Notes: a model not told the origin generated them from the sequence alone. A stretch of DNA of 64,000 nt from Modestobacter marinus (GCF_019799945.1 NZ_JABGCH010000002.1:124001-188000); one strand, 5' to 3'. Shown: positions 1 through 8,569, counted from the first letter of the stretch. A program made the numbers and translations.

Positions 1-326
1 AGCAGGCGGCCGAGCAGCACGAGGTTCTCCCGGCCGGTGAGCTCCTCGTCGACCGAGGCGAGCTGGCCGGTCAGGCTGACCAGCTCCCGGACCGTGTCGG
101 CCTCGGACACGATGTCGTGCCCCATGACCCGGGCGCTGCCCGCGTCCGGGGGGATCAACGTGGCCAGCATCCGGATGGTGGTGGTCTTGCCCGCGCCGTT
201 GGGGCCGAGCACCCCGTAGATGGCGCCCTCCGGTACGGCGAGGTCCACCCCGGCGACGGCACGCGTCTCCCCGAAGGACTTGCCGAGCCCGCTCGCGTCG
301 ATCGCAAGTGGGATGTGTGTGGTCAT
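1..326 (-). CDS. ABC exporter ATP-binding protein, DrrA/CcmA type (5' part only)
   Basis: ATP-binding subunit of an ABC export system, cut by the window edge, so only the first 108 residues are visible. Walker A GPNGAGKT is at residues 41-48 and is followed by [10 protein letters not shown] and a Q-loop region [13 protein letters not shown] near residue 90, the form seen in daunorubicin-resistance DrrA-like ATPases. The Walker B and ABC signature motifs would lie outside the window. The ATG is preceded at 4-5 bases by GTGAGGAA, a good ribosome-binding site. In this family the membrane permease is usually encoded directly downstream, which here would be off the left edge. The substrate cannot be told from this fragment. 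Confidence 0.9.
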   Translation of the reverse strand, partial: MTTHIPLAIDASGLGKSFGETRAVAGVDLAVPEGAIYGVLGPNGAGKTTTIRMLATLIPPDAGSARVMGHDIVSEADTVRELVSLTGQLASVDEELTGRENLVLLGRL

Positions 327-572
327 CGGCTTCCTCACCTCGGGTGTGCACGAGCATCTCTTGAGGGTCTGACTGAATGTCGGCCATGGAGTCATCGCAC
401 GCCAGCGACTTTCCCGGCGCGGGACCCCCGAGGCCCGGCCGGACGCTCGCGAGCCGACCACCCCAGGCGCCGGACGTCCACCGGGCCAAGGGTCGCCCCT
501 CGAGTGCACTTGAGGTCAAGGGCGCTCGGCGGCGCGTGCGAGTCACCTGCCCTCGGACCTGCAGCGCTGCCG

Positions 573-578
573 TAGCTT
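573..578 (+). promoter_or_regulatory. -10 box TAGCTT of a leaderless promoter
   Basis: TAGCTT stands 8 bases before a GTG that opens a long reading frame and that has no ribosome-binding site. This spacing puts the transcription start at or next to the start codon, a common arrangement in actinobacteria. No clear -35 box is visible. Confidence 0.4.
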
Positions 579-586
579 CTCCGGTC

Positions 587-1213
587 GTGCCGAGACGGGA
601 CACCATCCAGCGGTCGCGCCGGGCCGGGCGGCAGCAGCCGACTCCTCCTCGCCACGGTCCTGGTGCCGTGGCGCCCCCGCTGCGCTGGGCCCGCCGGTTC
701 ACCCCGCTCGGCATCGGCCGCCGGGGCGTGCGGCTGGAGATGTCCGGCGGGATGCTGTCCATCGTCCGGGTCGGGCCGCTCGGGGGTGAGCGCCTCGTCG
801 TCTCGGCGCCGGTGGCGCAGTTCCACAGCCCCGCGCCGTCCCGCAACGGCCGGGGGCTGCACCTGTGGCACGGCACGCGCGTATTCCGCTTCGTCGGGCA
901 CGCGGACTCCGACGACAGCGGCACCACCGACATTTCCGGCTCCTCCGCGGGGGACGACCCGGTCAGCGCCGTCCTCGCCGTTCTGGCGTTTCCCCTGCAC
1001 CTGTTCGCCGCCCTCGCCGCCCACCGGGAGAAGGTGGCCGAGGAGCGCCGGCACGTGGCCGTCACGCTGCGCTGGCTCGAGCCGGTCGTCGGACCACCCT
1101 GGCCGGGGGTGGCCGTCCGCCCGCCGCTGCCCGGCGGCTGGCTCACCGCGGGACGGTGGACGGTGCGGCTGACCGTGCTGTCCGCCCTCGGAGTGGGCAT
1201 CGCGCTCCTCTGA
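587..1213 (+). CDS. hypothetical protein with hydrophobic C terminus
   Basis: I do not recognise this protein (208 residues from GTG 587; an alternative GTG at 668 would give 181). The central part, with segments such as GVRLEMSGGMLSIVRVGP and LWHGTRVFRFVGHADS, reads like a beta-rich soluble domain. A hydrophobic stretch follows at about residues 127-143 and a second at the very C terminus (about 191-208). The first 30 residues are rich in arginine and proline, which makes the later start credible. The 587 start is favoured only because a TAGCTT box lies 8 bases upstream. An opposite-strand frame is open across the same bases but reads as low-complexity Arg/Gly/Pro. Confidence 0.5.
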   Translation: MPRRDTIQRSRRAGRQQPTPPRHGPGAVAPPLRWARRFTPLGIGRRGVRLEMSGGMLSIVRVGPLGGERLVVSAPVAQFHSPAPSRNGRGLHLWHGTRVFRFVGHADSDDSGTTDISGSSAGDDPVSAVLAVLAFPLHLFAALAAHREKVAEERRHVAVTLRWLEPVVGPPWPGVAVRPPLPGGWLTAGRWTVRLTVLSALGVGIALL

Positions 1214-1475
1214 GCGCACTCCGCCCGGCGCGCCCACGGCCGACGGGCATCGGGCGACAGCACCGCCGGACAGGCCGGGGTCAGGGTCATCCCCCAGGAC
1301 CGCGATGCCGGTTGGGGTGCCTCCCGATGGTCAGCGGGAGCGCACGTCGCGACGCTGACGAAGCCGGGCACCACGGACCCGCCGTGACCGCCTGGCCCGA
1401 TCCGCTCGACTTCTGCCCGCCGGCCCTCGGCCACCACAGCGGCAGGCGACCCAGCCCCGGAAGGCAGGCAGGACG

Positions 1476-1637
1476 ATGCCCGCACGATCACCAGGCCGCC
1501 GTGACGAACCCGCGTCCTTCGTCGCCGCCCGCCAGCTCGCCGAGGAGGCCAGGAGCCGCACCGCGCCGGCCACCTCGCACCGGCAGCTGCTGATGCTCGC
1601 CGCCCGACGTGCTCACCGGCGCCCCCACGACCGCTAG
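1476..1637 (+). CDS. small basic protein, 53 aa, unknown
   Basis: A short frame of 53 codons with ATG and a purine-rich AGGCAGGCAGGA just upstream. The product is arginine- and alanine-rich with a helical middle (FVAARQLAEEARSR) followed by QLLMLAARRAHRR. Third codon positions are mostly G or C, as in real genes here. No family is recognised. The preceding 262 bases (1214-1475) hold nothing else that I can support. Confidence 0.4.
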   Translation: MPARSPGRRDEPASFVAARQLAEEARSRTAPATSHRQLLMLAARRAHRRPHDR

Positions 1638-1679
1638 CCGTACCGGACCCGCGTAGTCCGGCAGGACCAGGGCGCCTGT

Positions 1680-1703
1680 CCCGTGGCCGCGCGCGGGCAC
1701 GGG
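1680..1703. repeat. 24-base near-palindrome touching the next gene's ribosome-binding site
   Basis: CCCGTGG and GCACGGG arms surround the palindromic core CCGCGCGCGG, with a single mismatched pair. The last GGG of the palindrome is the first part of the GGGAGG ribosome-binding site of the gene starting at 1715, so the folded RNA could partly mask translation initiation. It may equally act as a terminator for the small gene upstream. Confidence 0.45.
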
Positions 1704-1714
1704 AGGATGCGCGC

Positions 1715-2419
1715 ATGTGCACGGTGGTGGTGCGCCGGTCCGCCGACCGGCCGGTGGAGCTCCTCGCCGTCCGCGACGAGGTGACGACCCGCGGGTTCGA
1801 CGTTCCCGACCGGTGGTGGCCGCAGTTTCCCGACGTCGTCGGCGGGCGCGACCGCGTGGCCGGGGGCACGTGGTGCGCGACCCAGGTCGGCACCGGAGTC
1901 ACCGCGCTCGTGCTGAACCGCTACCACGAGCGGCCGGCCGCCCCAGGAGCCCCGAGCCGGGGAGTGCTCCCCCTGCTCGGCGCCGTCCACGGGGCCGACT
2001 GGGTCTCGCACGTCCGGCTCGCCGGGATGGCGGGGTTCCTCCTGGTCCTGGCGACCCCGGACCGGCTGACCACCTGGCTGTTCGACGGCGACCAGCTCAC
2101 CGGGACCGAGCACCCCGAGGGCACGCACGTGATGACCTCCGGCGGGCCGGAGGACCGCAAGGCCGATCGCTGGCGGGGCGCGCTGGCGGAGGTGACCTTC
2201 CCCGACGGCTGGCGCGGTCTGGTCCAGGGGCGGCCACCGGCCGACGACCCCTCGGCCCTGGTCGTCCGGCACGAGCGGGACGGCCAGGTCTACGGCACGG
2301 TCTTCGCCGAACTCATCGACGCCCGGCCCGGACAGCTGAACCTCGAGTACAGCCGTCGCCCCTGGACCCGCGACCCCTGGGACACTGCCGCGTTCGGGAC
2401 GGGAGGGCCTACTCCCTGA
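1715..2419 (+). CDS. NRDE/TANGO2 family protein
   Basis: TANGO2-like protein, 234 aa, close to the usual length of the bacterial members. It opens with Met-Cys (MCTVVVRR), placing a cysteine at residue 2 as in N-terminal-nucleophile-like members of the family. The motif that names the family appears as VRDE at residues 19-22 (AVRDEVTTRGFD), with Asn replaced by Val. The function of bacterial members is poorly known; roles in haem handling or lipid metabolism have been proposed for eukaryotic TANGO2. The start is secured by GGGAGG eight bases upstream. It converges on and overlaps by 11 bases the end of a decayed gene on the other strand. Confidence 0.85.
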   Translation: MCTVVVRRSADRPVELLAVRDEVTTRGFDVPDRWWPQFPDVVGGRDRVAGGTWCATQVGTGVTALVLNRYHERPAAPGAPSRGVLPLLGAVHGADWVSHVRLAGMAGFLLVLATPDRLTTWLFDGDQLTGTEHPEGTHVMTSGGPEDRKADRWRGALAEVTFPDGWRGLVQGRPPADDPSALVVRHERDGQVYGTVFAELIDARPGQLNLEYSRRPWTRDPWDTAAFGTGGPTP

Positions 2420-2854
2420 CCCGGTAGCGCAGGTGCGTGACGCCCGTGCCTGCGACGACCGTGATGAGCCCCTCGAACTGCACCGGCGTGCTGCCCAGCT
2501 CGCCGACCTCGTCGAGCAGGCCGGCCTCCCGGCGGTGGGTAAGCACGACCGTGGTCACGTCCATCGGGTGCCGCCCACCCAGGCGTTCGTCATGCCGTAG
2601 GGGTACCGGCCGACGACCAGCGCGCCGGTGTCCTCCCTCTCCGGCTTGATCAGCTCGGCGCCGGCCGCGGAGATGCGGATCGGCGGCACGTCGGGGCTGG
2701 CCGACGGGATCTCGACGTCGCCGTTGCCGTACCACTCGAACAGCAGGTCGAAGCCGCTCTCCCCAGGGCCGGCGATGGAGCCGTCGAGCGACATCGTGGC
2801 GCCGGTGATGACCTTGCCCAGCTCGTTGCCTCCTTCGTTGACTGCGGCGGTCAT
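2409..2854 (-). pseudogene. decayed RibD/dihydrofolate-reductase-like protein
   Basis: The N-terminal half (GKVITGATMSLDGSIAG ... ALVVGRYPYGMTNAW) matches the RibD C-terminal/DHFR-like fold found in many short actinobacterial proteins. At about 2571-2580 the frame slips: the family's WGGRHPMDV continues only one frame over, as RHPMDVTTVVLTHRR. It then jumps directly to AGLLDEVGELGSTPVQFEG and ends in THLRYRVRE, the usual family C terminus. The central 60-70 residues, which normally carry TDGIESAV-like and AGG segments, are missing. So the locus has both a frameshift and an internal deletion and cannot make a full protein (about 180-200 aa is normal). Confidence 0.7.
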
Positions 2855-3119
2855 CACCACGTGGTCCGGCGCACCGCCGTCTCGACGTCTGCCTCCCAGC
2901 AGACCACCGGGTCCACCGGCCTGGGAGATCCGCGAAGCCGCGCTCAGCGGACAGGCGTGTGCGGGCGCGGGTTGTGCTTCGATCGCGCAGCAACCATGCG
3001 ACCGCCTGCCGGGCCTGACGTCGGCGCCGGTGCCGCCGGTCAGCACCGCCTCGGCCGCGGGAGGCAGCCATGTCGTTCCACCTGCTCGCCCTGGTCCACC
3101 GTTCACCGGCGATCCCGTG

Positions 3120-4529
3120 ATGGAGCTCCACACGGTGCGCCCGATCGGCCTCTTCCACGGGAGCGACGACGACCTGCTGGCCACCCTGCTCGAGGTGGGC
3201 ACCGAGGTGTCGTTCCGGTCCGGCGACGTGCTCTTCCAGGAGAACCACCCCGCCGAGCACTGGTGGGTGCTCCTCGACGGCAGCGTGGACCTCCTGCGGC
3301 ACGTGGGACGCGACGAGACCCAGCTCGGCGTCATGGACGTCGCGGGTCGGTGGGCCGGTGGCTTCCGCGCCTGGGACGAGCACGGCGCCTACCTGGCCAC
3401 CGGACGCGCCGCCACCGCCGGCCGCGTGCTCCGGATGGCCGCCGACGACCTCCGCCGGCTGTGGGCGGCCCGCTTCCCGCTGGGCCTGCACCTCATCGAG
3501 GGCGTCTCCCGGTCCGCGCGCAACTACGAGTCGATGGCGCGGCAGCGGGAGGCGCTCGCCGCGCTCGGCACCCTGGCGGCCGGGCTCGCGCACGAGCTCA
3601 ACAACCCCGCCGCCGCGGCGACGCGGGCGGTCGACGCCCTCGGCGAGGCGTACGACGGGCTGCTGTCCTCGCTGCGGCGGCTCGTGGCGCTGCCGATCCG
3701 CGCCGAGCAGTTCGACCGCATCGACGCGCTGCGCCAGGAGCTCGGCCCCCGGCCGTCCGACCCGATCGACCTGGCGGATCGGGAGGACGCACTCGCGGAC
3801 TGGCTGTCCGCCCGGTCGGTGCAGCAGGACTGGGTGCTGGCCCCGGTCCTCGCCGCAGCCGGCGCCGACGTCGACTGGTGCGAGCGGGTCGCCGAGGCCG
3901 GCGGCGGGGCCGCGCTCGAGGCGGCGCTCGACTGGGTCGCGAACACGCTGACCGCGACCGGCCTGCTGGACGAGGTGAAGGAGTCCACGCGGCGCATCTC
4001 CGACCTGGTGGCGGCCGTGAAGTCCTACTCCCAGCTCGACCGCGCCGCCATGCAGACCACCGACCTGGTCGAGGGACTGGAGAGCACCCTCGTGATGCTG
4101 GCGCACCGCATCCCGGACGACGTGGTCGTGGTGCGGGACTACGGCGCCGACGTCCCGCCCATCCACGCGCTCGCCGCCGAGCTCAACCAGGTCTGGACCA
4201 ACCTCATCACCAACGCGCTGGACGCGATGGACGGCCGCGGGACGCTCCGCCTGTCCACCCGCCTCGGCCGGGGTGCGGTGATCGTGGACGTCGCCGACAC
4301 CGGGCACGGGATGTCCGCGGAGACCAGGAAGCACGCCTTCGACCCCTTCTACACGACCAAGGGCGTGGGCGAGGGCACCGGCCTCGGGCTGGACATCTCC
4401 CGGCGGATCGTCGACCGGCACCGCGGCGACATCAGCATCGAGACCGAGCCGGGAGCGACCGTGCTCCGGGTACGGCTGCCCGCCACGGTCCCGGGCGCAT
4501 CCGGGAAGCCGGCCGGCCCGGCCGGCTGA
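3120..4529 (+). CDS. orphan sensor histidine kinase with cyclic-nucleotide-binding domain
   Basis: A cytoplasmic sensor kinase of 469 aa with no membrane segment. Residues about 10-125 form a CAP-type cyclic-nucleotide-binding beta-roll (SFRSGDVLFQENHPAEHWWV ...). The dimerisation helix carries the phospho-acceptor His in AAGLAHELNNPAAA, at about residue 160. The ATPase domain has an N box (NLITNALDAM), G1 (DTGHGM), F (FDPFYTTK) and G2 (GTGLGL). All catalytic boxes look intact. No response regulator is adjacent, so the partner is elsewhere. The start is either ATG 3120 or the in-frame GTG directly before it; no ribosome-binding site helps to decide. The 265 bases upstream (2855-3119) hold no gene I can support. 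Confidence 0.85.
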   Translation: MELHTVRPIGLFHGSDDDLLATLLEVGTEVSFRSGDVLFQENHPAEHWWVLLDGSVDLLRHVGRDETQLGVMDVAGRWAGGFRAWDEHGAYLATGRAATAGRVLRMAADDLRRLWAARFPLGLHLIEGVSRSARNYESMARQREALAALGTLAAGLAHELNNPAAAATRAVDALGEAYDGLLSSLRRLVALPIRAEQFDRIDALRQELGPRPSDPIDLADREDALADWLSARSVQQDWVLAPVLAAAGADVDWCERVAEAGGGAALEAALDWVANTLTATGLLDEVKESTRRISDLVAAVKSYSQLDRAAMQTTDLVEGLESTLVMLAHRIPDDVVVVRDYGADVPPIHALAAELNQVWTNLITNALDAMDGRGTLRLSTRLGRGAVIVDVADTGHGMSAETRKHAFDPFYTTKGVGEGTGLGLDISRRIVDRHRGDISIETEPGATVLRVRLPATVPGASGKPAGPAG

Positions 4530-4650
4530 TCCGTTCCGCGGGTCCAGGGCATCAACCCGCTCCGGGGCGACGCGGCCGCCCTCGACCGTGCGGTCCGGTC
4601 CGGGCCGGGTCCGCGGGCGACGTCGCGAGGGGGACGACGCGCTGGTTGAC

Positions 4651-5244
4651 TCATCGCATGGTCACTCCGCTGCCCGAGCCGGGTCCCGAGATCGATCCCG
4701 ACCAGCCGGTGCCCGACGATGCCGCGGAGCTGCTCCCCGACGCAGCCGAGCCGCTCCCGCCCCCGCCGATCGAGTCGACGCCGGACGACCCCGGTGGCGA
4801 CCCCGGCGGCGTGCCCGAACCCGCCTGAGCAGCTCCTCGTCCGCGGCGGGCGAGGACGGCCATCGCCATCGCCCCGCTCCACCCGGCGGCGACGATCGGC
4901 GTCTCGAGCGGGTCGAACCCCCTGGGGCGCATCCGGACTCGGTTCCACCGCTCGTTCGGATACCCCAGCGTCAGCCCCGTCCCCAGCCGGTGGAGCACCC
5001 AGCACGCGCGGTCGTCCGGCCCGCGGAGCAGCCGGGCGATGGCCCAGACCTGGAGCCCGAGCAGGTAGGGAGGTGCGCTGTAGGCCGTGCCGAACCAGAG
5101 CCAGTCCCGGACGATGTGCTCCGGGCTGCCCGCCAGGAACGGGACGTCGAAGTGCCGCCGCCGTCGCAGGGCCACGGCGTGGCCGATGAACTGAGCGGCC
5201 AGCTGGATCGAGGAGACTGCCACGAGCGTCGCCCGGTGCGCCAT
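4651..5244 (-). CDS. hypothetical membrane protein
   Basis: Unknown membrane protein of 197 aa. An N-terminal amphipathic/hydrophobic helix (LVAVSSIQLAAQFIGHAVAL) is followed by a tryptophan-rich segment (RDWLWFGTAYSAPPYLLGLQ), a helix continuing to AIARLL, and a last hydrophobic stretch near residue 125 (ETPIVAAGWSGAMAMAVL). From about residue 137 on, the frame becomes pure Gly/Ser/Ala/Pro and is the antisense image of the acidic 56-aa ORF. This tail is suspect: the true protein may be only about 135-140 residues with a stop lost by mutation. No family is recognised. Confidence 0.5.
   Translation of the reverse strand: MAHRATLVAVSSIQLAAQFIGHAVALRRRRHFDVPFLAGSPEHIVRDWLWFGTAYSAPPYLLGLQVWAIARLLRGPDDRACWVLHRLGTGLTLGYPNERWNRVRMRPRGFDPLETPIVAAGWSGAMAMAVLARRGRGAAQAGSGTPPGSPPGSSGVDSIGGGGSGSAASGSSSAASSGTGWSGSISGPGSGSGVTMR
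4658..4828 (+). CDS. small acidic proline-rich protein, 56 aa
   Basis: A 56-codon frame whose product is almost entirely Pro, Asp, Glu and Ala (MVTPLPEPGPEID, then DDAAELLPDAAEPLPPPP), with no hydrophobic segment. It would be disordered and strongly acidic. It lies entirely antisense to the glycine/serine-rich tail of the membrane-protein gene at 4651-5244, so at most one of the two frames is likely to be under protein-level selection here. No ribosome-binding site is convincing. Confidence 0.4.
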   Translation: MVTPLPEPGPEIDPDQPVPDDAAELLPDAAEPLPPPPIESTPDDPGGDPGGVPEPA

Positions 5245-5288
5245 GTCGCGCACCGTAGGCCTCCCGGACCCGCTGCGGGACCGACCGT

Positions 5289-5504
5289 CTACCGGGTCGG
5301 GAGCGCGCAGCTGAGCTGCCGGGCCACCGCGGGGTCGGTCAGTCGGCCCTGAGAGCGAGGTGCAGCGCCGCCAGGTCCGCCGCGGTGCCGGCCGTGGGGG
5401 TCCGCGGTCCACCGCGCCTGGACGTCGGGGGTGGGCAGCGGCAGACCTGCAACCACGCTCGTACACCCAGTGACCAGGACGGCCGCGGACGGACGACGGC
5501 GCAC
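5289..5504 (-). pseudogene. possible remnant of a small lipoprotein gene
   Basis: From GTG 5504 the product begins VRRRPSAAVLVTGCTSVVAG, a basic start, short hydrophobic run and a lipobox-like LVTGC, followed by LPLPTPDVQARWTADP. This resembles the signal region of actinobacterial lipoproteins. The following sequence turns into Arg/Gly-rich text, while a neighbouring frame continues more sensibly as TAGTAADLAALHLALRAD. The stretch 5245-5679 therefore seems to hold only a decayed fragment. Confidence 0.3.
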
Positions 5505-5679
5505 GAGGCCTCCAGGTGTCGGGACCTGACCCACCCTGGAACTCCGCCGTCGTGGCCTCGAAGGCGTTGCCCCGACCAGCACGGCTCGTTCCGGTGCTGC
5601 TGATCTGGTTCATCGGCCGGCCACCGTGGACGACGATCGCACCACCGCCCGTCCCCACGCGCGCACCTCGAGGAGAACG

Positions 5680-7998
5680 ATGAGGGCCTTCGACGGCGAC
5701 TGGTCGCCGGCACCGCGCGGGTCCCTCGCCGGCTCGCTCGTCGCGCTGCTGGTGGTCCTGGTCGTCGGCGCGGTGGCCCTCCTCTCGGTTCGTCCGCCCG
5801 CGCCCCTGGCGGCCGACGCGCCGACGACGGAGTTCAGCGCGGCCCGTGCCATGGAGACGGTCCTGGCGCTCGCCGGCGGGCCGCGTCCGCTCGGCAGTCC
5901 CGGCAGCGACCAGGCGCGGGACGTCCTGGTCGAACTGCTCCGTGCGCACGGGGCGACGGTGTCGGTCCAGCGCGCCGCCGCGGGCTGGACGGCCGGGGGC
6001 AGCGCGGCTGTCGCCCGGGTCGACAACGTCGTCGCGGTGCTCCCCGGGACCCGCCCGACGGGCGCGGTCGTCCTCGCCGCGCACTACGACTCGGTCGCGG
6101 CCGGCCCGGGGGCGGCCGACGACGCGGCCGGTGTCGCAGCCGTCGTGGAGACGCTGCGCGCGGTCGCCGCCGGCCCCCGGCCGCGCAACGACGTCGTCGC
6201 GCTGCTGACCGACGGCGAGGAGCCGGGCCTGCTGGGAGCAGGGGCGTTCGTCCGCGCGGACCCGCTGCGCGGCCGGCCCGCCGTCGTCCTCAACCTGGAG
6301 GCGCGCGGCGTGAGCGGCCCGTCGACGCTGGCCCGGACGTCGCCGGGCAACGAGCGGCTGATCCGGACGTTCGCCGCCGCGGCACCCCACGCGGTCGGCG
6401 ACTCCGCCCTCAACGAGATCTTCCGGTTCGTCCCGAACGACACCGACGTCAGCCCGTTCCTGTCGGCCGGGCGCCCCGCGCTCGACTTCGCGCTGGTGGA
6501 GGGTGCGAGCCGCTACCACACGGCGCAGGACGACCCGGCGCACCTGAGCCGGGCGAGCCTGCAGCACCACGGTTCCAACCTGCTCGGCGTCACCCGCGCC
6601 CTCGACGACACCGACCTCGCTCCCTTCGACCCGGCGACGAGCGGGGCGCCGCCGTCCCGGGACGCCACCTACTTCCCGTTCCTCGGCCTGTTCGTCACGT
6701 ACCCGGAGGGGCTGGCGCTGCCCCTCGCGGGCCTGGCCGCCCTCGCCCTGATCGCCGCCGCGGCGGTGGCGGTGCGGCGCGGGCTGGTCGCGGTCCGGCG
6801 GGTGTGGGGCGGCGTCGCCTCGGTGGCGGTGCTGGTGGTCGTCGCGGGCCTGGCGGGTCAGGCGGCCTGGGAGGTCCTGGTCCTGCTCCGGCCGGACTAC
6901 GCCGAAGGAGTGCTCCCCGGGTTCCCGCTGCGCCCGCTCCCCGCGCGCCTGGCGGTCCTGCTGCTGGCCGGCACCGCGCTGGCCGCGTGGGCGGGACTGT
7001 TCCGCCGCCGGATCGGGGCGTGGGGTCTCGGGATCGGTGGGCTGGGCTGGCTGACCCTGCTCGGCGGGCTGACCGCCGTCGTCGCGCCCGGGATGTCGTT
7101 CGCGTTCGCCCTCCCGGCGCTGGGGGGTGCGCTGGGGGTGCTCGCCGCCGCGCTCCTGCCGAGCCGGGCCCGCCCGGTCGCCGTCGCGGTCGGGGCCGTG
7201 CCCTCGCTGGCACTGCTGTGGCCGTTCGTCGTCTCCACGTTCGACGCCGGGCTGTCGGCCGCGCCGATCGTGGCCGCCCTCGCCGTCCTCCTCGGGGCGA
7301 CACTCGCGCCGCTGGTCGCGGGCCTGCGGGTCCCGCGCCGCGGTGCGCCCGTCCTGGTGGCCCTCCCCCTGGTCGCGGCCGTCGGCCTGGCCGGTACCGG
7401 CGTGCTGGTGCACCGGCCCGACGCGGAGCACCCCCGCCAGGCCGACCTCGCCTACGTGCTCGACGCCAGCGACGGGTCCGCCCGGTGGTTCAGCCGGGAC
7501 CCGGACCCCGCCGCATGGGTGGCCGGGTACACCCCGGAGACCGTGGACGGCCCGGGCGCCGACCTGCCGCCGGCCGCCGACGGCGCCCTCCGGACCGGCC
7601 CCGCTCCCGCGGTGGACCTCGCCGCCCCGACCGTGCGGGCCGAGCGGGGCGCGGACGGCACCATCGTGCTGACCGTGCAGAGCGCCCGCGGGGCGCCCAC
7701 CCTCGGCGTCAGCAGCTCCACGGGCATGACCCGCGTCGAGGCGACGTTCGACGGCCTCGACCCGGTCGACCTCGACCTGCAGGGTGCGCCGCTCGACCTG
7801 GCGGTCCACGACGTCCCGGCGAGCGGGGTCCGGCTGGTGCTGCACCCGGTCGACGCCGGACAGGCCCTGTTCGACGTCCACGACCGGTCCGTCGGCCTCG
7901 ACGCGGTCCCCGGTTACACGCCACGACCTCCCGACCTCGCCCCGTCGTCCCGGCCGGCGAGCGACACCGTCTCCGTCGCCACGACGGTCGCGGTGTGA
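5680..7998 (+). CDS. M28 family zinc metallopeptidase with C-terminal membrane domain
   Basis: A secreted or membrane-anchored aminopeptidase of 772 aa. The start ATG 5680 has GAGGAGA six bases upstream. An N-terminal signal anchor lies at about residues 19-37. The M28 domain shows the expected metal site: AAHYDS (His135), the GAADDAAG Asp at 147/148, TDGEE (catalytic Glu180, ligand Glu181), NLEARG (Glu207) and SRYHTAQ (His280). Residues about 325-610 contain eight or so hydrophobic helices, then a soluble beta-rich C-terminal region of about 150 residues. This order (signal anchor, M28, multi-pass membrane, lumenal-type domain) is that of the Fxna/ERMP1-like branch of M28 rather than the short secreted aminopeptidases. 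Substrate unknown. Confidence 0.88.
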   Translation: MRAFDGDWSPAPRGSLAGSLVALLVVLVVGAVALLSVRPPAPLAADAPTTEFSAARAMETVLALAGGPRPLGSPGSDQARDVLVELLRAHGATVSVQRAAAGWTAGGSAAVARVDNVVAVLPGTRPTGAVVLAAHYDSVAAGPGAADDAAGVAAVVETLRAVAAGPRPRNDVVALLTDGEEPGLLGAGAFVRADPLRGRPAVVLNLEARGVSGPSTLARTSPGNERLIRTFAAAAPHAVGDSALNEIFRFVPNDTDVSPFLSAGRPALDFALVEGASRYHTAQDDPAHLSRASLQHHGSNLLGVTRALDDTDLAPFDPATSGAPPSRDATYFPFLGLFVTYPEGLALPLAGLAALALIAAAAVAVRRGLVAVRRVWGGVASVAVLVVVAGLAGQAAWEVLVLLRPDYAEGVLPGFPLRPLPARLAVLLLAGTALAAWAGLFRRRIGAWGLGIGGLGWLTLLGGLTAVVAPGMSFAFALPALGGALGVLAAALLPSRARPVAVAVGAVPSLALLWPFVVSTFDAGLSAAPIVAALAVLLGATLAPLVAGLRVPRRGAPVLVALPLVAAVGLAGTGVLVHRPDAEHPRQADLAYVLDASDGSARWFSRDPDPAAWVAGYTPETVDGPGADLPPAADGALRTGPAPAVDLAAPTVRAERGADGTIVLTVQSARGAPTLGVSSSTGMTRVEATFDGLDPVDLDLQGAPLDLAVHDVPASGVRLVLHPVDAGQALFDVHDRSVGLDAVPGYTPRPPDLAPSSRPASDTVSVATTVAV

Positions 7999-8035
7999 CC
8001 CGGCTCCGGACCTCAGCCGCACACGAGGGCCCGCC

Positions 8036-8557
8036 TCACAGCTCGCTGAAGGGCTGGGCGTACTCGAAGCGTCCCCGCAGCTCCGGGCGATGGCTGGTGA
8101 GCGGCCGTGCCTGGAAGGCGGGAGCCCACTCGGGGTCCTGCGGTTCGATGCCGAGATCGGCGGCCGGCCGGAAACCGAAGCGCGGGTAGTACTCGGGATG
8201 GCCCAGCAGGACGACGAGCGGTTCGTCGAGCGCATCGGCGGCGCCGAGGACGGCGTGCATCAGGGCGCTGCCCACCCCCGAGCGCTTGTGCCGCTCCCGG
8301 ACGCCGAGCGGCCCCAGGCCGAGGGCCGGGTACCCGCCCGGCAGGAGCGCACCGCGGGTGCAGCACACGTGCCCGACGACCGCGCCGTCGACGACGGCCA
8401 CCAGCGACAGCCGTGGCAGCCAGGCGTCGCTGTTCCGCAGCCGGACCACGAGGCCCGGCTCCACCGGGTGCGACCCGGGGTAGAACGGCGCGAACGCCTC
8501 GGCGTGCACCTCGGTGATGCCCGCTTCGTCCTCCGGCAGTTCTCGTCGGATCAGCAT
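8036..8557 (-). CDS. GNAT family N-acetyltransferase
   Basis: Acetyl-CoA-dependent N-acetyltransferase of 173 aa. The acetyl-CoA pyrophosphate loop is RHKRSGVGSALM at about residues 89-100, preceded by the beta-strand LGPLGV. The C-terminal PEYYPRFGFRPA is typical of the YhbS/Eis-like subgroup. The substrate is unknown. The gene follows the SDR gene at 8580 by 22 bases, and its upstream region contains a run of nine G residues on the coding strand in place of a normal ribosome-binding site. Confidence 0.85.
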   Translation of the reverse strand: MLIRRELPEDEAGITEVHAEAFAPFYPGSHPVEPGLVVRLRNSDAWLPRLSLVAVVDGAVVGHVCCTRGALLPGGYPALGLGPLGVRERHKRSGVGSALMHAVLGAADALDEPLVVLLGHPEYYPRFGFRPAADLGIEPQDPEWAPAFQARPLTSHRPELRGRFEYAQPFSEL

Positions 8558-8569
8558 GTCGTCACTGTT

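Noticed and set aside
392-1237. A minus-strand frame opposite the hypothetical gene at 587-1213
   Set aside because: Composition is typical shadow text (Arg, Gly, Asp, His, Gln) with no hydrophobic or beta pattern, and no ribosome-binding site precedes it.
2409-4421. A 670-codon minus-strand frame opposite the histidine kinase gene
   Set aside because: Low-complexity shadow with no motifs; only its last 50 codons are real and belong to the decayed RibD/DHFR-like gene.
4651-8235. A minus-strand open frame of nearly 1200 codons across the M28 peptidase gene
   Set aside because: Its text is Arg/Gly/Asp/Glu-rich without domains and is the shadow of the peptidase codons; only the last part, from the ATG at 5244, reads as a protein.
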